Positions 34,423 to 42,630 of a stretch of DNA of 57,308 nucleotides are shown here, piece after piece. Location of the stretch: positions 1-57,308 of the forward strand of contig JBBQWZ010000046.1 of the NCBI GenBank assembly GCA_038210135.1. The letters run 5' to 3'. The position numbers and the translations under genes are program-made. Below the pieces are notes generated by a model. That model was not told the origin of the DNA. It made no database searches and worked only from the letters and a program-made list of their open reading frames with translations. Source of the DNA: JBBQWZ01 sp038210135 (GTDB taxonomy: Bacteria; Acidobacteriota; Terriglobia; Bryobacterales; Bryobacteraceae). Numbering within the stretch: the stretch's first letter is position 1; every line of letters starts with the position of its first letter.

Positions 34423-35595
34423 TCAGGCGACCGCCACGCTGCTCTTCTCCGCGACTTCCTTGATCAGCGCCGCGATTTCTTCGTTGCGAAGACCCTTCTT
34501 GTTGTCGGCGAGCGTCGTAAAGCGCTCGTAGACCTGGTCGAGGTGCTCTTTATCTAACGTGAAGCCGAGATCGACGCAGCGTTGCTGTAAAGCGTGACGC
34601 CCGCTGTGCTTGCCGAGGACCAGCTTCGCGTGCGGAACGCCCACCTTGTGCGGGTCCATGATCTCGTACGTTGTACGTTCCTTCAGGTAGCCGTCCTGGT
34701 GGATGCCCGCCTCGTGCGCAAAGGCATTTTCGCCGACGATGGCTTTGTTCGGTTGCGGCCCGAACGTGATCAGCGAAGTCAGCAGTTGGCTCGCGGAATA
34801 TAGCTGTTCGGTGACGATCTTGGTTTCAAACGGCAGCTTGTCGCGGCGGACATTCATCGCCATCACCAATTCTTCGAGAGCCGCGTTACCGGCCCGCTCG
34901 CCGATGCCGTTCACGCAGCATTCGATCTGGCGCGCTCCGGCATGCAAGGCCGCCAGCGAATTGGCTACGGCCAGGCCCAAATCGTCGTGGCAGTGGACGC
35001 TGACAATCGCGGAATCGCCCAGCGCGTCGACCATGCGACGGATCAAAGCCGCGTATTCGTCGGGAACGGAAAAGCCGGTGGTGTCGGGCAGGTTTACCGT
35101 GCGCGCGCCGGCTTCGACGACCGCGTGGCAGATCTTTTCGAGATAATCCCAATCCGTGCGCGTGGCATCCTCAGCCGAAAATTCGACATCGTCGGTGAAT
35201 TCGCGTGCGAGTTTCACGGCGGCGACGGCTTCATCCAACACCTGCTGCTGCGATTTCTTCAGCTTGAACTTCAGGTGGATTTCGCTGGTCGCAATAAACG
35301 TATGGATACGGGGACGCCGGGCATGCTTCAGCGCGTCCCCGCAGCGCTCGATGTCCATGCGGTTCGCGCGCGCAAGTCCTGCGACCTGGACCCAAGGATA
35401 GGCGCGGCTAATCGCGTCCACAGCTTCGAAGTCACCGTCGGAAGCGATGGGGAAGCCGGCTTCGAGGATATCGACGCCTAACTCCACTAGTTTTTCCGCC
35501 ATCCGGAGCTTCTCTGGCACGGTCATGCTGCATCCGGGCGACTGCTCGCCGTCACGCAAGGTGGTATCGAAGATGTAGACGCGATCGACGCCCAT
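34423..35595 (-). CDS. leuA: 2-isopropylmalate synthase, catalytic part only
   Basis: 390 residues, while typical LeuA has about 510. All catalytic motifs are present: FDTTLRDGEQSPGCSM, SVHCHDDLGLAVANSLAALHAG (metal His residues), NGIGERAGNA and GKHSGRHAL. The protein stops after the linker/subdomain II and has no LeuA-dimer regulatory domain; the 130 bp before the next gene cannot encode one. It condenses acetyl-CoA with 2-oxoisovalerate. Without the C-terminal domain, normal leucine feedback is not expected (inference). A homocitrate or citramalate synthase is possible but less likely given leuBCD downstream. Confidence 0.9.
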   Translation of the reverse strand: MGVDRVYIFDTTLRDGEQSPGCSMTVPEKLRMAEKLVELGVDILEAGFPIASDGDFEAVDAISRAYPWVQVAGLARANRMDIERCGDALKHARRPRIHTFIATSEIHLKFKLKKSQQQVLDEAVAAVKLAREFTDDVEFSAEDATRTDWDYLEKICHAVVEAGARTVNLPDTTGFSVPDEYAALIRRMVDALGDSAIVSVHCHDDLGLAVANSLAALHAGARQIECCVNGIGERAGNAALEELVMAMNVRRDKLPFETKIVTEQLYSASQLLTSLITFGPQPNKAIVGENAFAHEAGIHQDGYLKERTTYEIMDPHKVGVPHAKLVLGKHSGRHALQQRCVDLGFTLDKEHLDQVYERFTTLADNKKGLRNEEIAALIKEVAEKSSVAVA

Positions 35596-35744
35596 ATGCC
35601 GTCAGTATGTTCGCGAGTGGAGGATTTAGCAAATTTATAGTTTTACTTCCTGGTATTATGAAAGTTGATTCAATAAGCGTCGTTTATGCACGGGTCCCGT
35701 TTCTGCCGATCCTGTGAATGAATCTCGCTGGCTGTCTTGGTGTT
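35596..35744. promoter_or_regulatory. Divergent leuA / lysR control region
   Basis: 149 bp of clearly AT-richer sequence between the divergent leuA and LysR genes. On the minus strand TATAAA (35634-35639) could be a leuA -10 box, with a weak TTTCAT-type -35 about 18 bp upstream. LysR proteins usually bind in such a region to control the divergent gene, so LysR control of leuA is plausible but not shown. No attenuator or leucine-rich leader peptide was seen. Confidence 0.4.
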
Positions 35745-36620
35745 ATGGAGCTATACCCTCTCAAAGTCTTTCTGACCGTCGCCAACGAGCGCAGCTTTTC
35801 TCGCGCCGCCGAGAAACTACTTCGGACTCAGCCGGCAGTGTCCCTTGCCGTTCAACGCCTGGAAGCGGATCTCAATGAAAAGCTGATCGACCGCTCGGCC
35901 AAGGAACTGCTGCTGACGGACGCCGGGAAGATCGTCCTCGAATACGCCCGCCGCTTCGAGAACCTTCGCGACGAGTTGGACAATGCGCTGGCGGAACTCA
36001 GGGACAATTCAGCGGGGCGGCTAATCATCGGCGCCAACGAATCGACGACCTTATATCTGCTACCGCACATCGAACAGTACCGGCGCACCTACCCCAAAGT
36101 GAAGATCCAGGTTCGCCGCAGCCTTTCGAGTAAAATTCCGACGCAGTTGATCGATGGCGACCTCGAGCTTGGAATCGTGAGCTACGATCCAGAAGACGAC
36201 CGCCTGATCTCGGACGTCATCTATACGGATCACTTATGTTTCGTCGTGGCCCCGGAGCACCGGTTCGCCGGCCGCGAAGAGGTTCCGATCACTGAGCTTG
36301 GCATGGAGACCTTCATCGCGCATAACGTCGTCTCTCCCTATCGGGCCACCGTGATTCGTGAATTCCAGCGGCACAAGGTTCCGCTGAATATGGACGTCGA
36401 GATGCCGACGGTCGAATCCATCCGCAAAATGGTGCAGCGAAACGAAGGCGTCGCGTTTCTGCCTAAGATGTGCGTAGAACAGGAATTGCGGCAGGGGCGG
36501 CTGCGCGAGGTACGCGTAAAGGAGTTGGCAATGGAACGCAAGATTCGGCTGGTATATCCGGCCCGGCGCGCATTGAGCCATGCGGCTCGAGCATTCCTTG
36601 AATTGATCAAAGCCGTATGA
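35745..36620 (+). CDS. LysR family transcriptional regulator
   Basis: 291 residues from the ATG at 35745; an ATG at 35718 would add nine unlikely residues. The N-terminal winged helix-turn-helix reads LKVFLTVANERSFSRAAEKL then TQPAVSLAVQRLE. The periplasmic-binding-protein-like effector domain starts near residue 90 (GRLIIGANESTTLYLLP). Effector unknown. It is divergent from leuA, which suggests control of leucine synthesis. Its stop codon overlaps the ATG of the Cas6-like gene (ATGA at 36617-36620). Confidence 0.92.
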   Translation: MELYPLKVFLTVANERSFSRAAEKLLRTQPAVSLAVQRLEADLNEKLIDRSAKELLLTDAGKIVLEYARRFENLRDELDNALAELRDNSAGRLIIGANESTTLYLLPHIEQYRRTYPKVKIQVRRSLSSKIPTQLIDGDLELGIVSYDPEDDRLISDVIYTDHLCFVVAPEHRFAGREEVPITELGMETFIAHNVVSPYRATVIREFQRHKVPLNMDVEMPTVESIRKMVQRNEGVAFLPKMCVEQELRQGRLREVRVKELAMERKIRLVYPARRALSHAARAFLELIKAV

Positions 36621-37366
36621 CGCTCAGTTTTTGGCGGATTGCAGCCCACTTCGCAGACCCGACTCCCGAGAACCCGTTGCCGTTCGGTCCGGGGGAAGCG
36701 GGAAACTACTGGCGCGGCAAGCTCGGGATGCTGCTGCCTGAGGAATGGTTCAGCCCGAAGCGCGTGGGCGGTCCGAGCGGCCTGGCCGATCCGCCCAGGC
36801 CCTTCGTTTTGCGGATTCCAGAGGATCAACCGCTGCTGGTCGGAGTCAACGTCTTCGCCGCCGATGCCGTGGAGCCTCTCAAAGAGGCTCTTCTGAAGCT
36901 GGGCGCCATCTCGATCGAATCGGAGCCGGTCACCCTTTCACTGGTCGATACCGGCGAAACGGTGGCGGGCCTGCGGGTATCGATGGTCACGCCGACGGAA
37001 TTGAAGGGCGGTCCGCAGCCGGCTTTCCACGTACTGTTCGCGCGAGTGCGCGATCGCGTCAGCACGCTGCGCGCGCTATACGGGGACGGCCCGCTCGATA
37101 TCGATTTCAGGGCGATGGGAACCCGCGCCAAAGACGTTCGCCTGATGCGCTGCGAATTGCGTCATGTGCTCGCGCAAAGGTCCAGTTCGCGGACCGGACA
37201 GACGCACGCGCTCAACGGATTTATCGGAACCATGGAATACGAGGGCGCGCTCAGCGAATTTCTTCCGCTGCTGCGCGCCGCGGAATGGACCGGCGTCGGC
37301 CGGCAGACGGTGTGGGGCAAAGGCCAGATTGTGGTGGAGAAGTTCGATGTCGAGAGTCGTGTCTGA
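36617..37366 (+). CDS. cas6: Cas6-like CRISPR precursor RNA endoribonuclease (orphan)
   Basis: 249 residues. The C-terminal half matches the Cas6 (RAMP) pattern: FHVLFARVRDRVSTLRALYGDGPLDI, then SSRTGQTHALNGFIG, YEGALSEFLPLLRAAEWTGVG and a glycine-rich loop GVGRQTVWGKG at 226-236. The N-terminal half has YWRGKLGMLLPEE and a NVFAADAVEPLKEALLKLG helix typical of the first ferredoxin-like domain. Cas6 cuts repeat RNA into guides. No other cas gene and no repeat array is in the window. It is translationally coupled to LysR and overlaps the hydrolase gene by 20 bp. It may have been recruited for another RNA. Confidence 0.8.
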   Translation: MTLSFWRIAAHFADPTPENPLPFGPGEAGNYWRGKLGMLLPEEWFSPKRVGGPSGLADPPRPFVLRIPEDQPLLVGVNVFAADAVEPLKEALLKLGAISIESEPVTLSLVDTGETVAGLRVSMVTPTELKGGPQPAFHVLFARVRDRVSTLRALYGDGPLDIDFRAMGTRAKDVRLMRCELRHVLAQRSSSRTGQTHALNGFIGTMEYEGALSEFLPLLRAAEWTGVGRQTVWGKGQIVVEKFDVESRV

Positions 37367-37979
37367 AGAAGGTGTCCGCGGGTTTCTGCATGAGCCCGAG
37401 GCGGAATCCGGTAACGCGTTGGTTTTGACGCACGGCGCGGGGGCGAATTCCGAGGCTCCGTTGCTGGTTGCGCTCGGCAAGGCGTTTGAGGATCGGGGCT
37501 GGGTGGTTTTCCGCTACGATCTACCGTTCCGCCAGGTGCGCGCCAAAGGTCCGCCGTTCCCAGCGCAGGCCGCCGCCGATCGCCAAGGGATCAATACCGC
37601 CATCGATTTTGTACGGCCGCTGGCGCAACGTATTTTCCTGGGCGGGCATTCGTATGGAGGCCGACAGGCGTCCATGCTCGCGGCGGAAAAGAAGAAGCGC
37701 GAAGCCTGGGGCGTCGAGGCGCTGCTGCTGCTCTCGTATCCGCTCCATCCGCCCGCTAAGCCGGATCAACTGCGCAACGCGCATTTTCCGGCGCTGTGGA
37801 TTCCGTCGATGTTCATTCACGGTACCAAGGACGGTTTCGGCACACCGGAGGAGATGGAAACCGCGCTCGAAGTGGTTCCAGGCCGGCACGAGTTGCATCT
37901 GATGAAGAGTGAAGGCCATGGCCTTGCGGTTAAGCACGCAGCGAACATCGCGGACGCGTTCATCACGTTTGCCGGCTAG
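37347..37979 (+). CDS. Alpha/beta hydrolase of the Tex30/KANL3 type (COG3571)
   Basis: About 210 residues from the ATG at 37347, within the end of the Cas6-like gene. LTHGAGANSEAPLL is the oxyanion region, RYDLPFRQVRAKGPP is characteristic of this group, the nucleophile is in FLGGHSYGGRQAS, the Asp lies in FIHGTKDGFG and the His in MKSEGHGLAV. Substrate unknown; the group is related to dienelactone hydrolases. The 20-bp overlap with the upstream gene and the LysR-Cas6 overlap make one three-gene operon. Confidence 0.87.
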   Translation: MSRVVSEEGVRGFLHEPEAESGNALVLTHGAGANSEAPLLVALGKAFEDRGWVVFRYDLPFRQVRAKGPPFPAQAAADRQGINTAIDFVRPLAQRIFLGGHSYGGRQASMLAAEKKKREAWGVEALLLLSYPLHPPAKPDQLRNAHFPALWIPSMFIHGTKDGFGTPEEMETALEVVPGRHELHLMKSEGHGLAVKHAANIADAFITFAG

Positions 37980-38004
37980 CCGAAAGCATCGAGGCGCGCA
38001 CGCA

Positions 38005-38021
38005 GCGGCACGAAGTGCCGC
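38005..38021. other. Perfect short hairpin after the LysR-Cas6-hydrolase operon
   Basis: Bases 38005-38011 and 38015-38021 (gcggcac / gtgccgc) pair perfectly around a 3-nt loop. No T tract follows, so it is either a Rho-type pause or processing hairpin or a palindromic unit. It lies 26 bp after the hydrolase stop and 40 bp before the next start. Confidence 0.45.
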
Positions 38022-38060
38022 GAAGTAAGTGCTTCCCCTGTAAGAAGCGCTGTAAACCCA

Positions 38061-38960
38061 ATGATTCGCGAATACCTCTTATCCTTACCAGAACGGACCA
38101 TCCGCTCGGTTTCCGCCATCGCGGGCGGACTGGTCCGCGAGATCGGCGACGCCACTCTGCCGGCGGGAGTTCGCCGCACCCGCTTGTACCGCACGATGGT
38201 GCTCCGCGCGCTGCGATTCCTGATCGAGCAGGTCGGCCAGGTGGAAGGCACATTCCCGGAGGACGGCAAGCTGGCGTCCGATTTTCTGCTGCGCAAAGTA
38301 GCCGGCGACAGCATCGACGTGCTCTCGCTGCTGACATTCCATGCTTCGCCCGTCTGGGTGATGGCGGCGCTGGCAGATCTATCCGGCACCGGCCGTCAAC
38401 TGATCGGAGAAATTTCCGGGACTTTAAAGGCCGAAGGCCTTCTCGACAAAGACGCGACCTTCGAGACCGTCGATCAGATGCTCGACGGCTTGGAACGTAG
38501 CGCCGGGCGAGTCGCCGAAACCATCAACGCTCCGCCGCTCGACGTGAAGGCGCTTCGCAAGGAGTGGGACGCGTTAAAGGCGGATGTCTCGACCATCCCC
38601 GGCCTGAACATGCCGCCCGAAGAGGCGCTCGCGCGTCAATGGCGGGCGCTGACGGAAGAGGCCGCGGCCCAAAAGCAAAGCGTGTTTAAGCTCTCGAGCG
38701 CCATGGCTTTGGCGGCCATCGCTGATGTTCCGCAGAATTTGTGGTGGCTTTCGAAAGCCAGCGCCAAGGCAGCGCAAGCGACGGGCGCATTCTTCGCCGA
38801 ACCGCTGTTAGTGCACTACGCGGAGACGCTCGCGCAGATCCGCAAGGAAGGGTTCCTGGCCTTCTGGAGCCGCCAGTTCAGCCCGTACTTGAAGGCCGCC
38901 GCGAAGCAATTCTCGCCGAAGAAGCAATCGCTCACCGAACGCTGGCTCAACCGAAAATAA
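38061..38960 (+). CDS. Hypothetical protein, mostly helical
   Basis: 299 residues, no family recognised. There is no signal peptide. The sequence is alpha-helical with moderately hydrophobic segments near residues 85-105 (SLLTFHASPVWVMAALADL) and 210-245, which could sit in or on the membrane. The C-terminus is basic and aromatic (FWSRQFSPYLKAAAKQF). It follows the hydrolase by 80 bp and is convergent with the secretin gene, 2 bp apart. A peripheral membrane role is only a guess. Confidence 0.65.
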   Translation: MIREYLLSLPERTIRSVSAIAGGLVREIGDATLPAGVRRTRLYRTMVLRALRFLIEQVGQVEGTFPEDGKLASDFLLRKVAGDSIDVLSLLTFHASPVWVMAALADLSGTGRQLIGEISGTLKAEGLLDKDATFETVDQMLDGLERSAGRVAETINAPPLDVKALRKEWDALKADVSTIPGLNMPPEEALARQWRALTEEAAAQKQSVFKLSSAMALAAIADVPQNLWWLSKASAKAAQATGAFFAEPLLVHYAETLAQIRKEGFLAFWSRQFSPYLKAAAKQFSPKKQSLTERWLNRK

Positions 38961-38962
38961 AT

Positions 38963-40543
38963 CTACAGCGGACTCAGCGGATGCGTCTCGCTGCCGAGCC
39001 AGATCAGGCGCGTCACGAATTCACCTGGCGGCAGACTCAGCAAGCGCGGAGTCAGAACCAGCAGCGTCTCCGATCGATCCTTGGTCTTGTTGTTTTGACG
39101 CAGAAACGGGATCTTCGCCAAGCCTGGGATTCCGTCGATGGATCCGCTTTCGTTGAGCGTCATCAATCCAGCGACGACGGCGCATTCGCCCATCTTCAGC
39201 CGGACTTTGCCGGTGAACTTCCGCGTCGAAATGATCGGGATTCCGTTCAGTGAGCCATTTCCCAATACCTTGAATTCGCTTTCGACGTCGAGAGTGACTT
39301 CGTCGGTGCCATGAACCTGCGGAGTCACCTTAATCACGACACCGAGATCCTCGAACGTGAAGGTTGGAGGCGGCGCGAACACCTGGCCGCTGGATCCTTT
39401 GGAAGAGCCGATATAGGCGTTCGATTGAATCGGATATTTGTCGCCTACGTGAAAGCTGGTGGGCAGTCCGTCGATCGCCGTCAGTTGCGTCTTTAGAATC
39501 GACACGGCCGACGTTTCGGTGTGGGTGGCAAACAGACTCGCCGCGGCAATTCCGATTCCGAGGAAGGTCTTGCCGCCGCCGAAAGTCATGAAATTGGTGA
39601 AACCGGCTGGCGAAGGCGCGAATGCTCCGAATGCGACCTTACCGAAGTTGATCAGTGGGGCGGTGGTCTGCAAATTCACTCCCGCGCTCAGAGACGAAGA
39701 ATCGCTGACGCCGAGCAATTCGAGACCGAGCGTGATTTGCGGACGATAAAGAGCCATGTCCTCGAGCAGTCGCTTCGCGGCAATCGCCTTCGTCACGGCA
39801 TCGCGGATGAAGATCAGCTTCCGTTTCGGATCGACCGTGATGCGGCGGATTTCAAAGATCTGCTGGACCACGGCAACCAGTTCCTGCGCGTCCTGCACGG
39901 AGAGCCGTTGTGGAATCTCGAGGGCGATCGCGATGGTGGACTGAAGTTCCTGCCGCTTCTGCGCGGTGTCGCGCGCCGCGAGCAGTTTCTTCTCGGAAAT
40001 CGGAGTGACGAAGGTGTTGGTCACCGCTTCGAGGACACGCAGCGCGTCCTGGTAATTCATTTCCGTCACGCGGAAGCGGATGGGCGGCGGCGGTTGATAG
40101 TCGCGGTCGAAAATCACTTCGAGGCCGAATGCGGCGCATACTTTTTCGAACAGCTCCTGCGGCGCGCCTTGCAGATCGAAATTCTTGACGCCAGGAAGGG
40201 CCTCGATCTTGGGTGGAGGCATCGCGATCCGGGCCTCGGCGAGGTCTTTGGCCGTCAGCGAGCCAGTGATTCCGCGCCAGCGGCCGTCATCTTCGCGCTC
40301 AACGGGAAGAATCGTGGTGTCGCGTCCCATCAAGCCAGTACCCGAAATCAGCGCATTCCGTTTTGCTTTGTAGATCGCGTTCGCCGGTTCGAGATTCGCG
40401 GCGCGGGTGAAAAGCAGGTATGCCTGGACATGATCCCCCGCCTTTTCAGCGGCTTGGGCCGCCTCAAACGCGTCCGCGCCCGGGCTGCTCGCGGCCTGCG
40501 CGAGGGCGATCCAGAGCGCGAAAGTCAAGACCAGCTTCACCAC
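38963..40543 (-). CDS. Secretin-family outer membrane protein (GspD/PilQ-like)
   Basis: 526 residues. A signal peptide is followed by a TPR-like helical pair (about 24-58), then N-type secretin modules (VKNFDLQGAPQELFEKV, IRFRVTEMNYQDALRVLEAV), a repeat module with VDPKRKLIFIRDAV, and the C-terminal secretin core from about 300, with GVVIKVTPQVHG and RSETLLVLTPRLL. Secretins form the outer membrane gate of type II secretion or type IV pilus systems. No other secretion gene is in the window except perhaps the divergent ATPase. It starts with GTG. Confidence 0.85.
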   Translation of the reverse strand: MVKLVLTFALWIALAQAASSPGADAFEAAQAAEKAGDHVQAYLLFTRAANLEPANAIYKAKRNALISGTGLMGRDTTILPVEREDDGRWRGITGSLTAKDLAEARIAMPPPKIEALPGVKNFDLQGAPQELFEKVCAAFGLEVIFDRDYQPPPPIRFRVTEMNYQDALRVLEAVTNTFVTPISEKKLLAARDTAQKRQELQSTIAIALEIPQRLSVQDAQELVAVVQQIFEIRRITVDPKRKLIFIRDAVTKAIAAKRLLEDMALYRPQITLGLELLGVSDSSSLSAGVNLQTTAPLINFGKVAFGAFAPSPAGFTNFMTFGGGKTFLGIGIAAASLFATHTETSAVSILKTQLTAIDGLPTSFHVGDKYPIQSNAYIGSSKGSSGQVFAPPPTFTFEDLGVVIKVTPQVHGTDEVTLDVESEFKVLGNGSLNGIPIISTRKFTGKVRLKMGECAVVAGLMTLNESGSIDGIPGLAKIPFLRQNNKTKDRSETLLVLTPRLLSLPPGEFVTRLIWLGSETHPLSPL

Positions 40544-40652
40544 AACTGTCAGACGAAAAACGGGGTCCAGTCGTGGAGCCGGATCTCGCCTGGCAGGCGA
40601 TAAACTCCTGGACCGTTTCGGCCGATAGTTTCAAAGGAGAGTCGCACCAGCC

Positions 40653-41909
40653 ATGGCCAGTTATGCGCCCGTCCGCTCTTTGTTCTCACCGTCGATTCCG
40701 CAAACCTATGACGAATTAGGGATCTCCCAGTCGTTGGTGCTGGATTTGATGCTTCGCCGGATGCTGCTCGAAGGCTTTAGCAACCTCCAGAACCTCGCGG
40801 CCAAGCTTCGCCTGTCCGTGCCGGTTGTCGATATTGTGTTCCGGCACATGCGCCAGCAACAGATGGTGGAAGTGAAGGGAATGGCCGGCAACGACTACAA
40901 CTTCACCCTGTCCGGAGCCGGAAAAACCTTGGCAGCGGAACGCTTTCAGATCACCCAATACGCGGGCGCCGCACCGGTTTCATTGAAGGACTACCAGGCG
41001 GCCACCAAGGTCCAGTCGGCCAAGGTTCATGTCGATCGCAAGATTTTGCGGTCCGCTTTCTCGGATCTGATCGTGTCGGACCGCTTGCTCGACCAACTCG
41101 GTCCGGCCATCATTTCGCAAAATTCGATCTTCATCTACGGGCCGACTGGAAACGGTAAGACCAGCCTTGCCGAACGGATGCTGCGCGTCTACAACGATGC
41201 CGTTCTGATTCCGTATGCGGTCGAAGTGGATGGTCAGATCATCAGCTTGTACGATCCGGTTGTGCACGAGCCGATCGAGATGGACGATCCCGATATCGAT
41301 CCCCGTTGGCTGATGTGCCGGCGTCCCTGCATCGTCGTCGGCGGCGAACTGATCCCCAGCATGCTCGAACTTCGCCTGGATGAAGCGTCCGGCATTTACG
41401 CCGCGCCGCTACAGATGAAGGCGAACAACGGCATCCTGATCATCGACGACTTTGGCCGTCAGTTGATGTCGCCGCGCGACCTCCTGAACCGCTGGATCGT
41501 TCCGCTCGATCGCAAAGTGGATTACCTGACGCTGCGATACGGCGTCAAATTCCAAATTCCATTCGAATTGATGGTGGTGTTCTCGACCAACCTGGAGCCG
41601 TCCGATCTGGCGGACGAAGCGTTCCTGCGACGTATCCACAACAAGATTTATATCGAGGCGGTGGACCCGGCGTCGTTCGATCAGATCTTCACCCGCGTGG
41701 TGCAAGCGCGCGGAATCCTCGCCGAGCCGGATTCGGCGGAATATTTGCGAAAGATCTGTTTACGGGAAGGTCGGACGGAACTCCGAGCTTGTTATCCGGC
41801 CGACATTTGCAACATTTTGGCTTCAATCGGGCGCTATGAAGGCCGTCCGCCCAGGATGACCAAGCCGGATCTCGAAAGAGCCACCGCGCTTTATTTCGCC
41901 AAGGGCTAA
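40653..41909 (+). CDS. AAA ATPase with N-terminal winged-helix-like domain
   Basis: 418 residues. The first 80 residues look like a winged helix (LLEGFSNLQNLAAKLRLSV). The ATPase has Walker A GPTGNGKT near 163-170, Walker B ILIIDDFG near 263 and a sensor region VVFSTNLEPSDLADEAFLRRI. AGGAGA lies 12 bp before the ATG. It is not the GspE/PilB type. It is divergent from the secretin gene across about 110 bp, so the two may be co-regulated, but the process served is unknown. Confidence 0.82.
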   Translation: MASYAPVRSLFSPSIPQTYDELGISQSLVLDLMLRRMLLEGFSNLQNLAAKLRLSVPVVDIVFRHMRQQQMVEVKGMAGNDYNFTLSGAGKTLAAERFQITQYAGAAPVSLKDYQAATKVQSAKVHVDRKILRSAFSDLIVSDRLLDQLGPAIISQNSIFIYGPTGNGKTSLAERMLRVYNDAVLIPYAVEVDGQIISLYDPVVHEPIEMDDPDIDPRWLMCRRPCIVVGGELIPSMLELRLDEASGIYAAPLQMKANNGILIIDDFGRQLMSPRDLLNRWIVPLDRKVDYLTLRYGVKFQIPFELMVVFSTNLEPSDLADEAFLRRIHNKIYIEAVDPASFDQIFTRVVQARGILAEPDSAEYLRKICLREGRTELRACYPADICNILASIGRYEGRPPRMTKPDLERATALYFAKG

Positions 41910-41912
41910 GGA

Positions 41913-42320
41913 CTAATGTTTAGGCACGGACGCGCGGCGAGTCCTGAGTAAAGGTACGCTCACGATAAAGCTGATCAAGAGTGCGGCAAGAAACCACAGC
42001 GCGCTCTTGAAGCCGCCCTCTCCATCGAAACTCGATTGCGAATTCCAGAAGAAACCCCACACCGCGAGTCCCAGCGCGAATAAACACCACACCGGAAACA
42101 GGTAGCGGAACATCCCCGTCATGGCCAGGATGGTTGCGAGCAACCCAATGATGCTCAGCCACAGCAGCCACGAATTGAGAGAGTCTCCCTTCCATGGCAG
42201 CGTGCTGATATGAAGATTCGCCGGGCCGCGTGTGACCAGCGCCACGCCGAGGAAAAACAGGCACAGCGCGAGGTGAAAGAGATAACTGAGCCCGCGTAGC
42301 AATCGGCCGGCAACGTTCAA
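41913..42320 (-). CDS. Small membrane protein, four predicted spans
   Basis: 135 residues from a TTG at 42320, supported by GGGAGG 8 bp upstream. Hydrophobic stretches near residues 10-30, 50-70, 72-92 and 104-123 suggest four membrane helices with a short periplasmic loop (GPANLHISTLPW) after the first. No family recognised; possibly a DoxX-like or generic integral membrane protein. A perfect TATAAT on the minus strand (42351-42356) could be its -10 box. Its stop lies 3 bp from the convergent ATPase gene. Confidence 0.7.
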   Translation of the reverse strand: MNVAGRLLRGLSYLFHLALCLFFLGVALVTRGPANLHISTLPWKGDSLNSWLLWLSIIGLLATILAMTGMFRYLFPVWCLFALGLAVWGFFWNSQSSFDGEGGFKSALWFLAALLISFIVSVPLLRTRRASVPKH

Positions 42321-42630
42321 CGTGGAGTCCTCCCGGAGAATCGAAACTGAATTATAACAAGTAGCGAATTGACGGCAGTGCTATGCCATGCCAGCGCTAT
42401 GTTAGGATTCGGGGAAGTTTAAAGAAGGCGCCTCTTACGGAAGTCTGTTGTTGGGGAAAGGGTCTCCGTAAGAGGCGCAGTCATCAGTTGTTCCCACCTT
42501 ATCAGCGGGTTTTCAAAACGCGAACGGTTGTGGGACGAATACCTGAAATCCGGTGGTGGATCGTTTGCGGGTTGGGCTGGACTCTGGAACAAATGTGCCA
42601 CCCGGCGGCTAAAGCACTCGTCTTAGAGAC
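42321..42630. other. Intergenic region of 310 bp with a perfect inverted repeat
   Basis: The only gene-free stretch above 300 bp. It should contain the promoters of the divergent membrane protein (minus) and the serine hydrolase (plus). A minus-strand TATAAT at 42351-42356 is the only clear box. The inverted repeat is at 42428-42478. The frame open from 42383 to 42730 on the plus strand runs through the hairpin and looks non-coding. Confidence 0.6.
42428..42478. repeat. Perfect 14-bp inverted repeat with 23-nt loop
   Basis: Bases 42428-42441 (gcgcctcttacgga) are the exact reverse complement of 42465-42478. No T tract follows either arm, so it is not a standard terminator. It could be a palindromic intergenic repeat, a protein-binding site or a structured leader of the serine hydrolase transcript. 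A search for other copies in the genome would decide. Confidence 0.7.

Noticed and set aside
36617..38100. CRISPR array near the Cas6-like gene
   Set aside because: No regularly spaced repeat of 24-40 bp was found on either side or anywhere in the window.
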